Assembly: GCA_903857255.1 (NCBI GenBank) | Contig: CAIODY010000015.1 | Span: 1 to 55,620 of the forward strand | Direction: 5' to 3' | Source of the DNA: an uncultured bacterium | Lineage (GTDB): Bacteria > Bacteroidota > Bacteroidia > Chitinophagales > CAIODY01 | DNA: 55,620 nt | Shown: piece after piece, positions 1-8,707 of the stretch | Layout of the letters: each line of letters starts with the position of its first letter | How positions within the stretch are numbered: the stretch's first letter is position 1 | The notes under the pieces: generated by a model | Told to the model about the DNA's origin: nothing | Databases searched by the model: none | The model's input: only the letters and a program-made list of their open reading frames with translations | Made by a program: the position numbers and the translations under genes

Positions 1-142
1 CTTACTCAGTTTTAATTTATTCTCCAACATTTTATTCACTTTGTTGGCAATATTTATTGGGTTGAAATTGACTTAGCTTTTTTTAATAGGCTATAAAAAT
101 TGCAATCTTTTATCCTAAGATTTATAGCATTACTATTTCAAT

Positions 143-180
143 AAAAAATCCATCGCACTTTTCAGCACGATGGATTTTTT
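143..180. terminator. Bidirectional terminator-like hairpin
   Basis: Inverted repeat with 13-base arms (AAAAAATCCATCG and its complement) around a 12-base loop. It has a T-run in both directions, so it can terminate the minus-strand metalloprotease gene that stops at 219 and anything entering from the left. The rest of 1-218 shows no gene. Confidence 0.75.
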
Positions 181-218
181 TGAGCAATTGAATTATTAGT
201 AATTGATATTGAGGTGAA

Positions 219-2009
219 TTATTCTTTCACCATTTTTCCTCTCCATACATCACCATTTTGATGCACTTCGATAATATAAACTCCTTTAGTTTGTTTACTT
301 AAATCAATTACAAATTGATTACCCGATTGATTATTTGCTACAAATATTGTTTGACCAATTACGTTTAAGATTTTAATACTTGCATTATTTATGGCATTGC
401 TGAAAGTAATGGTAGCAGAGCTATTGGTAGGATTTGGATACAAACTAATTGTATTCGTACTCAAACTTTCAATGCCTGTAAAACAAAGTACATTTACTAC
501 TGCTGATGTATTTGAGCAACCATTAGCATCAGTGATTTTTACCGAATAATTTCCTGATTGTGTAGCCGAATAGGTTTGTTGTGTAGCACCCGAAATGGCT
601 ACGCTTGATTGATACCATTGGTAAGCAACTGCTGATGAATCACACGTTAATACACATGTGTTGGTATTAGCAGTAAACGTCGGTATGCTAGGCAATGGGT
701 TTACAGTTAATTGCAAAGTAACAACTGAATCACCACCTAAATAATTTGTCAAGGTATCTTTGTATGTGCCAGTTGATGAATAAGTATGCGAATTGTAAAC
801 ATAAGTATTGCCGATACAAATATGGGCTTTTACTACAGTACCTATCATTGAATTAGCAGAGGCTGTTAAACCGCTTCTGTTAGGGCTTTGAGTTAATGCA
901 GTGTGCATTCGAGTAACTTGGTCATTGGTAAACATCCACATCGCATCATCATCACTATAATCCATAAAATTCATAAACATTTCTCCATCTTGCGAATTAT
1001 TGTATGCCCCACTTGAACAAGTGCCGATATTGTAAGGATAGCTTGCAACGGTTGTAGTACCTGTATAGCCAGCTAATCCAACATAATTGGCTTGCTTGGC
1101 TTGTGGAATATCATTGCAATAATCTGTCAAACATTGTCCATCACCCCACACATGGCGCAAACCAAAATAATGCCCTGATTCATGCGTTAGGGTTCTACCA
1201 TAATTATATGGCGCATTAGCTGTGCCGCTGTTGCCAACTGAACTTGACCATACCCAAACACCATCAGTGCTATTAGAAGCAGTGCCCGTGCCACCACCAG
1301 TTAAGCCTGATAAAGTTGTACCAGTTGGGAAAGTCGAAAAGCCCAATAAGCCAACGCTGCTGCTTTCATCTGTTACCCATACATTAAAATATTTAGTAGG
1401 GTCCCAAATAGTATTGGGTTTTACAGTATTATTAATATAGTTTTGAAATGAATTAACGCTATTAAAAGACGAGGGACTGCTCCAACTTCTTGAACTCCAA
1501 CTTACTCTATCAATTCCTGGTTCAGTTAAAACATGTCCAGTCGCATCAACCGTTGCTAAAATGAATGAAATGCCAGTATTGGCAATAGCTACACCATTGT
1601 TATCAGGCGCAGGCAAACTGTTTGTTTGGGCATAATTGTAAAATGGTAAATGTCCGCCTGAACCCATACCAGCGTACAACGATGTATTGTAGCCAGTTCC
1701 AGCATAATCAGCATTTAAGATTTGAATTTGTTGGCGAATTAGTGAGCTATCTAAATTAGGAAAAGTACCTTCGGTTTCATTGTTATAAAGCACGTGAAAG
1801 ATGACTGGAATAATATAACCAGTGCTTGATTTGGCTCTTCCGTTTGCCAAATTTTGTTTGTGTTCTTCCACTTTTTTATTGAACCAATCATTCCATTCTT
1901 GCGATGGAACTTCTGATGCACACCGTTGTTTAATAGCCACAGTAGAGGTTTGTGCAAAAACTGATAAATTGAAAAATAAGGCGGCAATAAGGAGTAACTT
2001 GTTTTTCAT
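219..2009 (-). CDS. Secreted M43-family (pappalysin-like) zinc metalloprotease with T9SS sorting domain
   Basis: A 596-residue secreted protease. An N-terminal signal peptide ends at about residue 20 (ALFFNLSVFAQ). The zinc motif HESGHYFGLRH, near residue 276, fits HExxHxxGxxH of the metzincin/M43 family; the GDGQC stretch that follows and the nearby Cys residues are also usual there. After the catalytic domain comes one 42-residue module (ICIGNTY...GTYKDTLTNY...GGDS) of the kind that is tandemly repeated in the giant protein at 22941-29996, then an Ig-like segment. The last 75 residues or so form a T9SS type A domain (LYPNPTNSSATI ... GVYIIEVHQNG) ending WRGKMVKE. It is therefore probably exported by Sec, moved by T9SS and attached to or released from the cell surface. 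Family assignment is firm; the substrate is unknown. Confidence 0.93.
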   Translation of the reverse strand: MKNKLLLIAALFFNLSVFAQTSTVAIKQRCASEVPSQEWNDWFNKKVEEHKQNLANGRAKSSTGYIIPVIFHVLYNNETEGTFPNLDSSLIRQQIQILNADYAGTGYNTSLYAGMGSGGHLPFYNYAQTNSLPAPDNNGVAIANTGISFILATVDATGHVLTEPGIDRVSWSSRSWSSPSSFNSVNSFQNYINNTVKPNTIWDPTKYFNVWVTDESSSVGLLGFSTFPTGTTLSGLTGGGTGTASNSTDGVWVWSSSVGNSGTANAPYNYGRTLTHESGHYFGLRHVWGDGQCLTDYCNDIPQAKQANYVGLAGYTGTTTVASYPYNIGTCSSGAYNNSQDGEMFMNFMDYSDDDAMWMFTNDQVTRMHTALTQSPNRSGLTASANSMIGTVVKAHICIGNTYVYNSHTYSSTGTYKDTLTNYLGGDSVVTLQLTVNPLPSIPTFTANTNTCVLTCDSSAVAYQWYQSSVAISGATQQTYSATQSGNYSVKITDANGCSNTSAVVNVLCFTGIESLSTNTISLYPNPTNSSATITFSNAINNASIKILNVIGQTIFVANNQSGNQFVIDLSKQTKGVYIIEVHQNGDVWRGKMVKE

Positions 2010-2131
2010 TTTGTTTGATTTGTGATTTTTAGTTTTGAAAAAATGATAGAGAAACTACATCTTTTATCAAGATACAGTTTCTCAAAAATAGTAGGAAAAT
2101 TCAGCGTAACCAAATTTTAATATCCACTTAC

Positions 2132-2171
2132 AAAACGAAAAGGCAAGAAATTTTTCTTGCCTTTTCGTTTT
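2132..2171 (-). terminator. Perfect 19-bp-arm terminator hairpin after kbl
   Basis: AAAACGAAAAGGCAAGAAA and its exact complement are separated by two bases, with a U-rich tract on either strand. It lies 20 bp downstream of the kbl stop codon and most simply terminates kbl. Confidence 0.8.
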
Positions 2172-2191
2172 TAATAAAACGGTTATGAAAA

Positions 2192-3379
2192 TTATTTCAA
2201 CACCCCTAATTCCTTTCCAACTTTTGTAAAAGCTGTAATCGCTTTATCAATATGGTGTTTGTCATGTGCAGCACTTAATTGCACACGAATTCTTGCTTTA
2301 CCTTTTGCAACAACTGGATAGAAAAATCCAATCACATAAATTCCTTCTTCCAATAATTTTGCAGCAAATTGTTGCGCTAAAGTTGCTTCATACAACATGA
2401 TTGGCACAATTGGATGTTCACCTTGCTTGATGTCGAAACCTCCATCAGTCATAGCTTTGCGGAAATATTGCGTATTGTCCCATAATTTATCTCTCAATTC
2501 AGTAGTGCTACTTAACATATCAATCACCGCAATTGAAGCACCCACAATGGCTGGCGCCAAGGTGTTGGAAAATAAATAGGGTCGGCTACGCTGACGAAGC
2601 ATGTCGATAATTTCTTTTCTACCCGAAGTAAAACCGCCCAAAGCCCCACCCAGAGCCTTGCCCAAAGTGCCTGTAATAATATCTACTCTGCCCATTGCGT
2701 TTCGATATTCATGTGTTCCTCTTCCTGTTTTGCCCATAAAACCGCTGGCATGGCATTCATCCATCATCACAATCGCATCATATTTATCCGCCAAGTCGCA
2801 AATTTTATCAATCTGCGCAATCGTGCCATCCATGCTAAATACGCCATCCGTAACGATTACACGGCTTCTACAATTTGCTGTTGCTTGCAATTGTTTTTCC
2901 AAATCAGCCATATCGTTATTCAAATAACGAAAGCGTTGCGCTTTACAAAGTCTTATGCCATCAATGATGGAGGCATGATTGAGTTCATCAGAAATAATCG
3001 CATCTTGTTCATTAAACAAAGGTTCAAATACACCGCCATTGGCATCAAATGCAGCAGCATAAAGGATTGTATCTTCTGTGCCGAGAAAATCTGCAATTTT
3101 CTTTTCTAAAGTTTTGTGTAAATCTTGTGTACCACAAATAAAGCGAACACTACTCATGCCGTAACCATGCGTAAGTAAAGCCTCATGCGCTGCTTCAATT
3201 GTTTTTGGATGCGATGATAAACCGAGATAATTATTGGCGCAAAAATTAATCACCGTTTTTCCACCTACAGTTATTTCTGCACCTTGTGGCGAAGTGATAA
3301 TACGTTCGGTTTTAAACAAACCACTTTCTTTAATCTCCGTCAATTCGCTTTGCAAGCGACTTTGAATATTTTTATACAT
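2192..3379 (-). CDS. kbl: Glycine C-acetyltransferase (2-amino-3-ketobutyrate CoA ligase)
   Basis: A 395-residue PLP enzyme of the alpha-oxoamine synthase family, close to the usual length. The Schiff-base lysine is probably K241 in [10 protein letters not shown], the DECHASG motif (207-213) binds the cofactor, and FCANNYLGL near residue 47 is a family signature. Kbl cleaves 2-amino-3-ketobutyrate with CoA to glycine and acetyl-CoA, the second step of threonine breakdown. Sister families (8-amino-7-oxononanoate synthase, serine palmitoyltransferase) share the fold, but overall similarity favours Kbl. The usual partner, threonine dehydrogenase, is not next to it. The gene follows the LutB-like gene on the same strand with an 80-bp gap. 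Confidence 0.92.
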   Translation of the reverse strand: MYKNIQSRLQSELTEIKESGLFKTERIITSPQGAEITVGGKTVINFCANNYLGLSSHPKTIEAAHEALLTHGYGMSSVRFICGTQDLHKTLEKKIADFLGTEDTILYAAAFDANGGVFEPLFNEQDAIISDELNHASIIDGIRLCKAQRFRYLNNDMADLEKQLQATANCRSRVIVTDGVFSMDGTIAQIDKICDLADKYDAIVMMDECHASGFMGKTGRGTHEYRNAMGRVDIITGTLGKALGGALGGFTSGRKEIIDMLRQRSRPYLFSNTLAPAIVGASIAVIDMLSSTTELRDKLWDNTQYFRKAMTDGGFDIKQGEHPIVPIMLYEATLAQQFAAKLLEEGIYVIGFFYPVVAKGKARIRVQLSAAHDKHHIDKAITAFTKVGKELGVLK

Positions 3380-3386
3380 TTTAATC

Positions 3387-3423
3387 AGTTTGTAAAGTTT
3401 ATCAAGTTATAAAGTTTGTAAAG
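3387..3423. repeat. Short dispersed repeat (AACTTGATAAACTTTACAAAC type)
   Basis: The AT-rich stretch just upstream of kbl reads, on the minus strand, AACTTGATAAACTTTACAAAC. A close relative of this string is at 7862-7893. It could be a dispersed intergenic repeat; chance similarity in AT-rich DNA cannot be excluded. Confidence 0.35.
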
Positions 3424-3460
3424 AAAAAAATTGAAAACCAGTTGCCAAATTACCAATGAC

Positions 3461-4834
3461 TTATTTTTTCTCTCTCCACATTTCGTTGAAAGATTTTTTT
3501 GGAAATTTTGGTAGCTCATGAAATTTACCCCACGATTCTTTGAAGTATTTTTTCATCATAAAGTTGCGTAAACCACTGCTGCCAGTATCCATCAGCTTGC
3601 GGTGTTTCATGCCAATTTTCCAAGCCGTCCAACCAATTTTTTCTTGACTACTTACTAATCCTTCTTTCACAGCATCACGCCTGTTCAATAATAACAGTTC
3701 GTGCAAATTTATTTTCATTGGACACACTTCAGTGCAATTTCCGCATAACGATGAAGCAAAACTCAAGTGTTTAAATTCTTCCATGCCTTTGAAATGTGGC
3801 GTAATCACAGAACCGATTGGACCACTGTAAGTAGTGCCGTAAGCATGTCCGCCAATATTTTTATAAACGGGGCAAGCATTCAAACAACTGCCACAACGTA
3901 TGCAGTACAAGGCTTCTCGTTGTTCAGGCTGCGCCAAAAGGTTTGTACGACCATTATCTAAAAGTATTACGTACATTTTTTCTGGTCCATCAATTTCGCC
4001 GTTTTGTTTTGGTCCGCTGATGATAGAATTATACACCGTAACTTTCTGACCAGTGCCATAAGTAGCCAGTAAAGGCAGGAACAAAGCCAAGTCATGCACA
4101 CTCGGCAATATTTTTTCGATGCCTACAATGGCAATATGAATTTTTGGAAATGCAGTGGTTAATCGTGCATTGCCTTCATTTTCTAACACTAAAATTGAGC
4201 CTGTATCTGCTAAAATAAAATTAGCACCAGTTACACCAATATCGGCTGTGATGTACTTCTCACGAAGCTTTTCACGAGCCACCATCGTCATTTGCGAAGG
4301 CGTATAATCTAATGGCGTTCCTAAATGTTCGTTAAAAACACGAGCTACATCTTCTTTGCTTTTGTGCATCGCTGGCGTAACAATATGATACGGTGCTTCG
4401 CCATCCAACTGTTGAATGTATTCGCCCAAATCAGTTTCAACACTTTCTACGCCAATTTTTTTCAAAGCATCATTCAAATGAATTTCTTCTGTAACCATGC
4501 TTTTGCTTTTCACCACCATTCGTGCATCGCTTTCTTTGCAGATTTTATAAATCTCTTTGATGGCATCATCTGCAGTTTCAGCCCACAAAACTGTTCCACC
4601 ATTTTTGGTAAAATTGCTTTCAAACTCGATGAGATATTTATCCAAATTATCAATGGCTTTCCACTTCACATTTTTGGCTCGTTGCTTTGCCAATTCCAGA
4701 TTATCGTATTGCATTTTGCCTTTTACAACGGTTTCATTGTATTTGCCAATGTTGAACAATAATTTACGACGATGTTCTTTGTCAGCCGCTTTGGTAGCTG
4801 CTTTATCGAAAAAGATTTCTACAGAATCACTCAT
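3461..4834 (-). CDS. LutB-like iron-sulfur protein (lactate utilization family)
   Basis: A 457-residue protein with a LUD (LutB/LutC) domain over roughly the first 300 residues. Two ferredoxin-like cysteine clusters follow: CIRCGSCLNACP near residue 311 and LCGNCTEVCP near residue 363, each suited to a [4Fe-4S] cluster. LutB is one of three subunits of the LutABC L-lactate oxidation complex. In this window neither lutA nor lutC is adjacent, so the electron partner is unknown and the exact substrate is inferred only from the family. It is cytoplasmic, with no signal peptide. The gene lies between the gene at 4970 and kbl on the same strand and could be cotranscribed with them. Confidence 0.88.
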   Translation of the reverse strand: MSDSVEIFFDKAATKAADKEHRRKLLFNIGKYNETVVKGKMQYDNLELAKQRAKNVKWKAIDNLDKYLIEFESNFTKNGGTVLWAETADDAIKEIYKICKESDARMVVKSKSMVTEEIHLNDALKKIGVESVETDLGEYIQQLDGEAPYHIVTPAMHKSKEDVARVFNEHLGTPLDYTPSQMTMVAREKLREKYITADIGVTGANFILADTGSILVLENEGNARLTTAFPKIHIAIVGIEKILPSVHDLALFLPLLATYGTGQKVTVYNSIISGPKQNGEIDGPEKMYVILLDNGRTNLLAQPEQREALYCIRCGSCLNACPVYKNIGGHAYGTTYSGPIGSVITPHFKGMEEFKHLSFASSLCGNCTEVCPMKINLHELLLLNRRDAVKEGLVSSQEKIGWTAWKIGMKHRKLMDTGSSGLRNFMMKKYFKESWGKFHELPKFPKKSFNEMWREKK

Positions 4835-4969
4835 AAATGAAGTGTTAAATTGTTGATGATTAAAGTTGAATTGGCGATTTCTTCATTAAGGAAACAAAAG
4901 TAGTTTTTGCAAAATGAAAATTCAAAAAAGATTTGAACGCAATGTGGGTAAATCATTTTAAAATAAAAC

Positions 4970-6226
4970 TTACGTTTTCTGCTTTTTCTTTTTTGCTGCT
5001 GGAAACAAAACATTGTTCAAAATCAAACGATAACCTGGTGAGTTGGGATGCAAAGATAAATCTGTTTTTGGGTCGCCAACGCGATGTTCGTAATCTTCGG
5101 GGTCGTGTCCACCATACCATGTCCATGTGCCTTTGCCAAATTCGCCATGAATATATCTTGCTTCATTCGCTGGTTTATTTTCGCCCAAGACGAGCACATT
5201 TTTTTTGATGATAGATTTTCTGAAAGCAGTTGTTTGACCCATAAATCCTTTCACAATTTTTGTATGATTTTGACAGAGCATTGTTGGCACTGGGTCCCAC
5301 TTTGCACTAAAATCAAACAACGAAAAATAATCTAAATCTTTGGGCACTTGCCTGGTGTTGGTGGCATCAATATCGCTGTATTCATAAATCAATGGATTGC
5401 GTTCGAGTTTGAAATTTTCAAACGCAAAACAAGCATCAAAATTCAATTTGTTTTGGCAATCGGGGTCGGCTGCATCGCCATCATACATGCTTTCGCAAAT
5501 ATCCGTGCCTTCGGCTGCCAATGCAATGTCGTAGCTATCCGTAGCACTGCACATGGCAAACATAAATCCACCACCAGCTACAAAATCTCTGATTTTTTTT
5601 GCCACTGCTAATTTCAATTTACTCACTTTTTGAAATCCATGTCGGTGTGCGCAAGCCTCATTCACTTTCACATCTTCCTGATACCAATCCATGTTGTGAA
5701 ACGAGGCATAAAACTTTCCATATTGCCCCGTAAAATCTTCGTGATGCACATGCAGCCAATCATATTTTGGCAAGGCTTCATCCAAAATTTCATCATCATA
5801 AACAATGTCATAAGGAATTTCGGCGTAGGTTAAAGCCAGTGTTACGGCATCATCCCAAGGCAATTTATTTTTGGGCGAATACACCGCAATTTTGGGTGCT
5901 TTTTGCAATTTCATCAAATCCATATTCGCTTCAGGGTTTGAAATTTCGGTGAGAATATTTTGATATTGCCCCGATGAAACCACCGAGTAGCTTACATTTC
6001 TAATCACACATTCTTTTTCAATGTCGGGTAATTGCGGAAATGCAAAACTGCCACCTCTGTAATTCAACAGCCAATCGGCTTCCAAGCCTTGTTTCAGCAC
6101 CCAATAGCAAATGCCATAAGCTTTTAAATGTTCTTTTTGGGTTTCATCCATTGGTATTAAAATCATACCAGCATATGATTTGGAAGCAATTAAAAAGAAA
6201 CTTAGTAAAATGAAAATACGTTTCAT
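4970..6226 (-). CDS. Secreted protein of the Bacteroidota family usually named asparagine synthetase B
   Basis: A 418-residue protein with a clear signal peptide (MKRIFILLSFFLIASKSYA). Conserved-looking parts are ILIPMDETQKEHLKAYGICYW near the N-terminus, WLLNYRGGSFAF, a repeated DYDWLHVHHEDF-like region, and GGGFMFAMCSATDS in the middle. From memory, homologues in Bacteroidota are often labelled asparagine synthetase B. However, I see neither an N-terminal Cys for glutamine hydrolysis nor the SGGxDS ATP motif of real AsnB, and the protein is exported. The GGGFMFAMCSATDS segment recalls the nucleophile elbow of ThuA/glutamine-amidotransferase-like folds, which is only an inference. The C-terminus is a basic tail (KKKKQKT). 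Function unknown. Confidence 0.8.
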   Translation of the reverse strand: MKRIFILLSFFLIASKSYAGMILIPMDETQKEHLKAYGICYWVLKQGLEADWLLNYRGGSFAFPQLPDIEKECVIRNVSYSVVSSGQYQNILTEISNPEANMDLMKLQKAPKIAVYSPKNKLPWDDAVTLALTYAEIPYDIVYDDEILDEALPKYDWLHVHHEDFTGQYGKFYASFHNMDWYQEDVKVNEACAHRHGFQKVSKLKLAVAKKIRDFVAGGGFMFAMCSATDSYDIALAAEGTDICESMYDGDAADPDCQNKLNFDACFAFENFKLERNPLIYEYSDIDATNTRQVPKDLDYFSLFDFSAKWDPVPTMLCQNHTKIVKGFMGQTTAFRKSIIKKNVLVLGENKPANEARYIHGEFGKGTWTWYGGHDPEDYEHRVGDPKTDLSLHPNSPGYRLILNNVLFPAAKKKKQKT

Positions 6227-6292
6227 GTTGTTTGAAATGATTGTTGTAAAACTAATCTATCCGTGGGCGATGTTCAAATTTTTAACAGCGTA

Positions 6293-7714
6293 TTAGTTTT
6301 TGTTTAATCGGATTTTTAAAACCCAAGCCACCGATGGATTTAATTTTTCCGTTCCATTTATTTTCACCGAGTAAAAATCTTTTTCCTTTTTGAAGTCAAC
6401 TTTTGCTTTTAGATTTCCTAAGATTTCTATTTTTGAAAACTGTTTCGAAAATGCAGGTAATTCAATGCTTTCAGGTAATTTATCATTTTCATTTTGCTTT
6501 AAATAAGTGGCATAAATGCAATCACCATTTTGTGTAAAAACAAAATTATCTTTTTGATAAGGTGCCACAGGATGTGTGTTGTAAATTGCTTCGCCATTGG
6601 TTTTCATCCAATCGCCAATTTCTTTCAAACGAATGTATGCCGTTGAATCCCATTCACCATCAGCATTTGGCGCAATGTTTAATAAAAAATTGCCACCACG
6701 AGAAACAATTTTTGCCAGCGTTTGAATAATTTTTTCGCTCGATTTATACTGGTCATTTTTTACCCAACTCCATGAAGTTGCCATCGTCATACAAGTTTCC
6801 CAAGGGTAGGGCAAAGGCTTATCAGGTATGGTTTGTTCGGGTGTTAAGTAATTTTGATTTTCGCCTGGCACATCTCTGTCCACTACAATTAATCCGGGTT
6901 GATGCTTTCGAGCCATCGTTGCAATTTTATTCATTTCAACATCCTGATTGTTTTTGATTTTTGCATTTTTATCTGTATCCAAACTATCGGGGCGAACCCA
7001 ACCACCATCGAGCCAAAGAATATCCATCTTGCCATAATTGCTCATCAATTCTTCAATTTGATTAAATGTAAATTGCTTGTAGCGATTCCATTTTTCAGGA
7101 TATTTTTTGATGTCGTAATTTGGGTTTCTATCTAAAGGTGGGAAGTAAGGATTCCAGTAATCAGCACAATGCCAATCAGGCTTTGAGAAGTAAGCGCCTA
7201 CTGCAAAGTTTTGTTTTCTGAAAGCATCAAAAACTTGTTTTGCAATGTCTGCATTTGCATTTTTTGAGTAAGGACATTTTGCATCGGTAACTTTATAATC
7301 AGTTTGTTTGGTATCGAACATACAAAAACCATCGTGATGTTTGGTGGTAAATACTACATATTTCATCCCTGCCGAAGCCGCTGCTGCCGACCATTTTGAA
7401 GGGTCGAAATGTTTTGGATTGAAAGTAGTTTGCAAATTTTCATACTGCTTTTTATACTCGAAATAATTGTTAGCATAAGGTCCTCGACGTTTGCACCAAT
7501 CTTCATCTTCGGGGCAAAGACTCCAACTTTCCACAATGCCCCATTGGCTGTAAGTGCCCCAGTGCATAAGCAATCCAAACTTTTGGTTGCTCCAAATTTT
7601 TAATTTCTTAATCACTAAAGTATCAGTAGGCGGAAAATATTTTTGATGATTTTCTTGCGCAGAAGCGATTTGAAAAACAAAACAAAACGAGAGCAACAAA
7701 GCAAAATATTTCAT
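6293..7714 (-). CDS. Alpha-L-fucosidase, GH29 family
   Basis: A 473-residue glycoside hydrolase. I chose the start at 7714 because it gives a proper signal peptide (MKYFALLLSFCFVFQIASAQ); an upstream in-frame Met at 7780 would bury it. GH29 signatures are present: KFGLLMHWGTYSQWG near residue 45, FTTKHHDGFCMFD near 122-134, and MDILWLDGGW near 230-239, where D236 matches the catalytic nucleophile. SRGGNFLLNIAPNADG further on is also typical. It probably removes alpha-L-fucose from glycans in the periplasm or at the surface. No SusC/SusD pair is nearby, so it is not part of an obvious polysaccharide utilization locus. Confidence 0.95.
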   Translation of the reverse strand: MKYFALLLSFCFVFQIASAQENHQKYFPPTDTLVIKKLKIWSNQKFGLLMHWGTYSQWGIVESWSLCPEDEDWCKRRGPYANNYFEYKKQYENLQTTFNPKHFDPSKWSAAAASAGMKYVVFTTKHHDGFCMFDTKQTDYKVTDAKCPYSKNANADIAKQVFDAFRKQNFAVGAYFSKPDWHCADYWNPYFPPLDRNPNYDIKKYPEKWNRYKQFTFNQIEELMSNYGKMDILWLDGGWVRPDSLDTDKNAKIKNNQDVEMNKIATMARKHQPGLIVVDRDVPGENQNYLTPEQTIPDKPLPYPWETCMTMATSWSWVKNDQYKSSEKIIQTLAKIVSRGGNFLLNIAPNADGEWDSTAYIRLKEIGDWMKTNGEAIYNTHPVAPYQKDNFVFTQNGDCIYATYLKQNENDKLPESIELPAFSKQFSKIEILGNLKAKVDFKKEKDFYSVKINGTEKLNPSVAWVLKIRLNKN

Positions 7715-7790
7715 GTAAATGTTTTTTGAAGATAAATTTGAAAATTGAAAGAGCAATTTACAAATAAATCTAACAAGCATTAAGAAATAG

Positions 7791-7855
7791 TTCCTTCGCT
7801 ATCGCTCAGGATGGCGGCTACAAATTGATGTCATGCTGAGGAACGAAGCATCTGT
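7791..7855. repeat. Dispersed intergenic repeat of the CATGCTGAG...GAAGCATCT type
   Basis: Two diverged copies of one motif lie head to head: CTTCGCTATCGCTCAGGATG at 7794-7813 and CATGCTGAGGAACGAAGCAT at 7832-7851, giving an imperfect inverted repeat. From memory, similar strings recur between genes in many Bacteroidota genomes. No coding function is visible. Confidence 0.5.
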
Positions 7856-7861
7856 ATTTAT

Positions 7862-7893
7862 GAACTTGATAAACTTTCTACTTTACAAACTCA
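7862..7893. repeat. Second copy of the AACTTGATAAACTTT-type repeat
   Basis: Resembles the minus-strand sequence at 3387-3423, sharing AACTTGATAAACTTT followed within a few bases by TTTACAAAC. It lies immediately next to the stop of the T9SS-domain remnant. Confidence 0.3.
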
Positions 7894-7894
7894 T

Positions 7895-8110
7895 TTATTC
7901 CTTCACCACTTTCCCTCTCCACACTTCAGCGGCTTGTTTTACTTCGATGAAATAAATGCCAGCGGTTTGATTCGATAAATCTAAATTGAATTGCTTGCCC
8001 GATTGATTTTCTTTTTTGAAAATGATTTGACCTGTTACATTGAGCACTTCAACTGTTGCGTTTTTTAATTGATTGTTGAAAGTAACTATTGGAAAATAAA
8101 AAAACGGCGG
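7895..8110 (-). pseudogene. Remnant of a T9SS type A sorting domain
   Basis: Read on the minus strand, this stretch gives about 70 in-frame residues with no start codon: IVTFNNQLKNATVEVLNVTG, then QSGKQFNLDLSNQTAGIYFI, ending EVWRGKVVKE and a stop. It aligns closely with the C-terminus of the metalloprotease at 219-2009 (NASIKILNVIGQ ... KQTKGVYIIEV ... WRGKMVKE). Upstream the frame runs into a stop near 8120 with no initiation codon. It is the 3' end of a deleted or recombined cargo gene. The good conservation suggests recent loss or gene conversion. Confidence 0.75.
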
Positions 8111-8246
8111 ATAGATTTATTCACTGGTTTTTACTTTGATGAATTTGTAAACTCAACCGAATATTAGGGCTTACATGGTATTGAATTATTTTTTTGATAA
8201 AGAAAAAAACTTTACTAATTTTACAATTCATCAAATATCATTAATC

Positions 8247-8630
8247 ATGAAAAACATTTTAACAACAACCGTAAGCTGTATTTTAGTATGCTTAAGTTTA
8301 AGTTCTTTTTCAGTTAACAACGCTATCACAGCCCATTGGGGGAGTTTTAATGGCGGAGAAATTTCTAAAGAAAAATTATTAAGTTTAAAAGACAATCCAT
8401 TTGAAATTGGAAATAATAATCCATCAACAAAAATTGAAAAAGTTAGCATTTTTTTTGTTCAAGCTAAAAAAGATGCTATTAAGATTGAAATAAATGGTTC
8501 AAAAGTAAATGATAACACTATCACCCTTATGAATCAACTCAATACCAAAGATGTTGTGTATTTTGAAATTACTTTTTCAGATGAAAAAAGTGTAGTTCAC
8601 AAAGAAGGATTTACTGCAAAGATTATTTAA
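8247..8630 (+). CDS. Small secreted protein, possible GldM-C-terminal-like domain
   Basis: A 127-residue protein. The start at 8247 is preferred over 8175 because it gives a typical signal peptide (MKNILTTTVSCILVCLSLSSFS). The mature part is about 105 residues. Its C-terminal half (ITLMNQLNTKDVVYFEITFSDE ... HKEGFTAKII) recalls the last domain of the gliding/T9SS protein GldM, where a short helix is followed by a phrase like KxGDxIYFENI and then xxFKI. This resemblance is from memory and weak. It stands alone, convergent with parE, and I cannot give a function. Confidence 0.65.
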   Translation: MKNILTTTVSCILVCLSLSSFSVNNAITAHWGSFNGGEISKEKLLSLKDNPFEIGNNNPSTKIEKVSIFFVQAKKDAIKIEINGSKVNDNTITLMNQLNTKDVVYFEITFSDEKSVVHKEGFTAKII

Positions 8631-8634
8631 AAAA

Positions 8635-8664
8635 AACCGCCTCAAACTTTTGCTTGAAGCGGTT
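8635..8664 (+). terminator. Terminator hairpin after the small secreted gene
   Basis: AACCGCCTCAA pairs with TTGAAGCGGTT around a short loop (one G-T pair), five bases after the stop codon. An A-run precedes it, so on the minus strand the hairpin is followed by a U-run and could also stop parE transcription. Confidence 0.65.
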
Positions 8665-8674
8665 CTGTATTTTC

Positions 8675-8707
8675 AAGTTTGGCGAACTTTAAAAGTTCGC
8701 CAAACTT
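8675..8707. repeat. 33-bp palindromic repeat, copy 1 (terminator-like)
   Basis: AAGTTTGGCGAACTT, three bases, then its exact complement: 15-bp arms with a 3-base loop. It lies between convergent genes and overlaps the parE stop codon (8706-8708). A nearly identical palindrome occurs at 22983-23015 inside a coding region, so this is a dispersed repeat and not just a local terminator. Confidence 0.85.
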
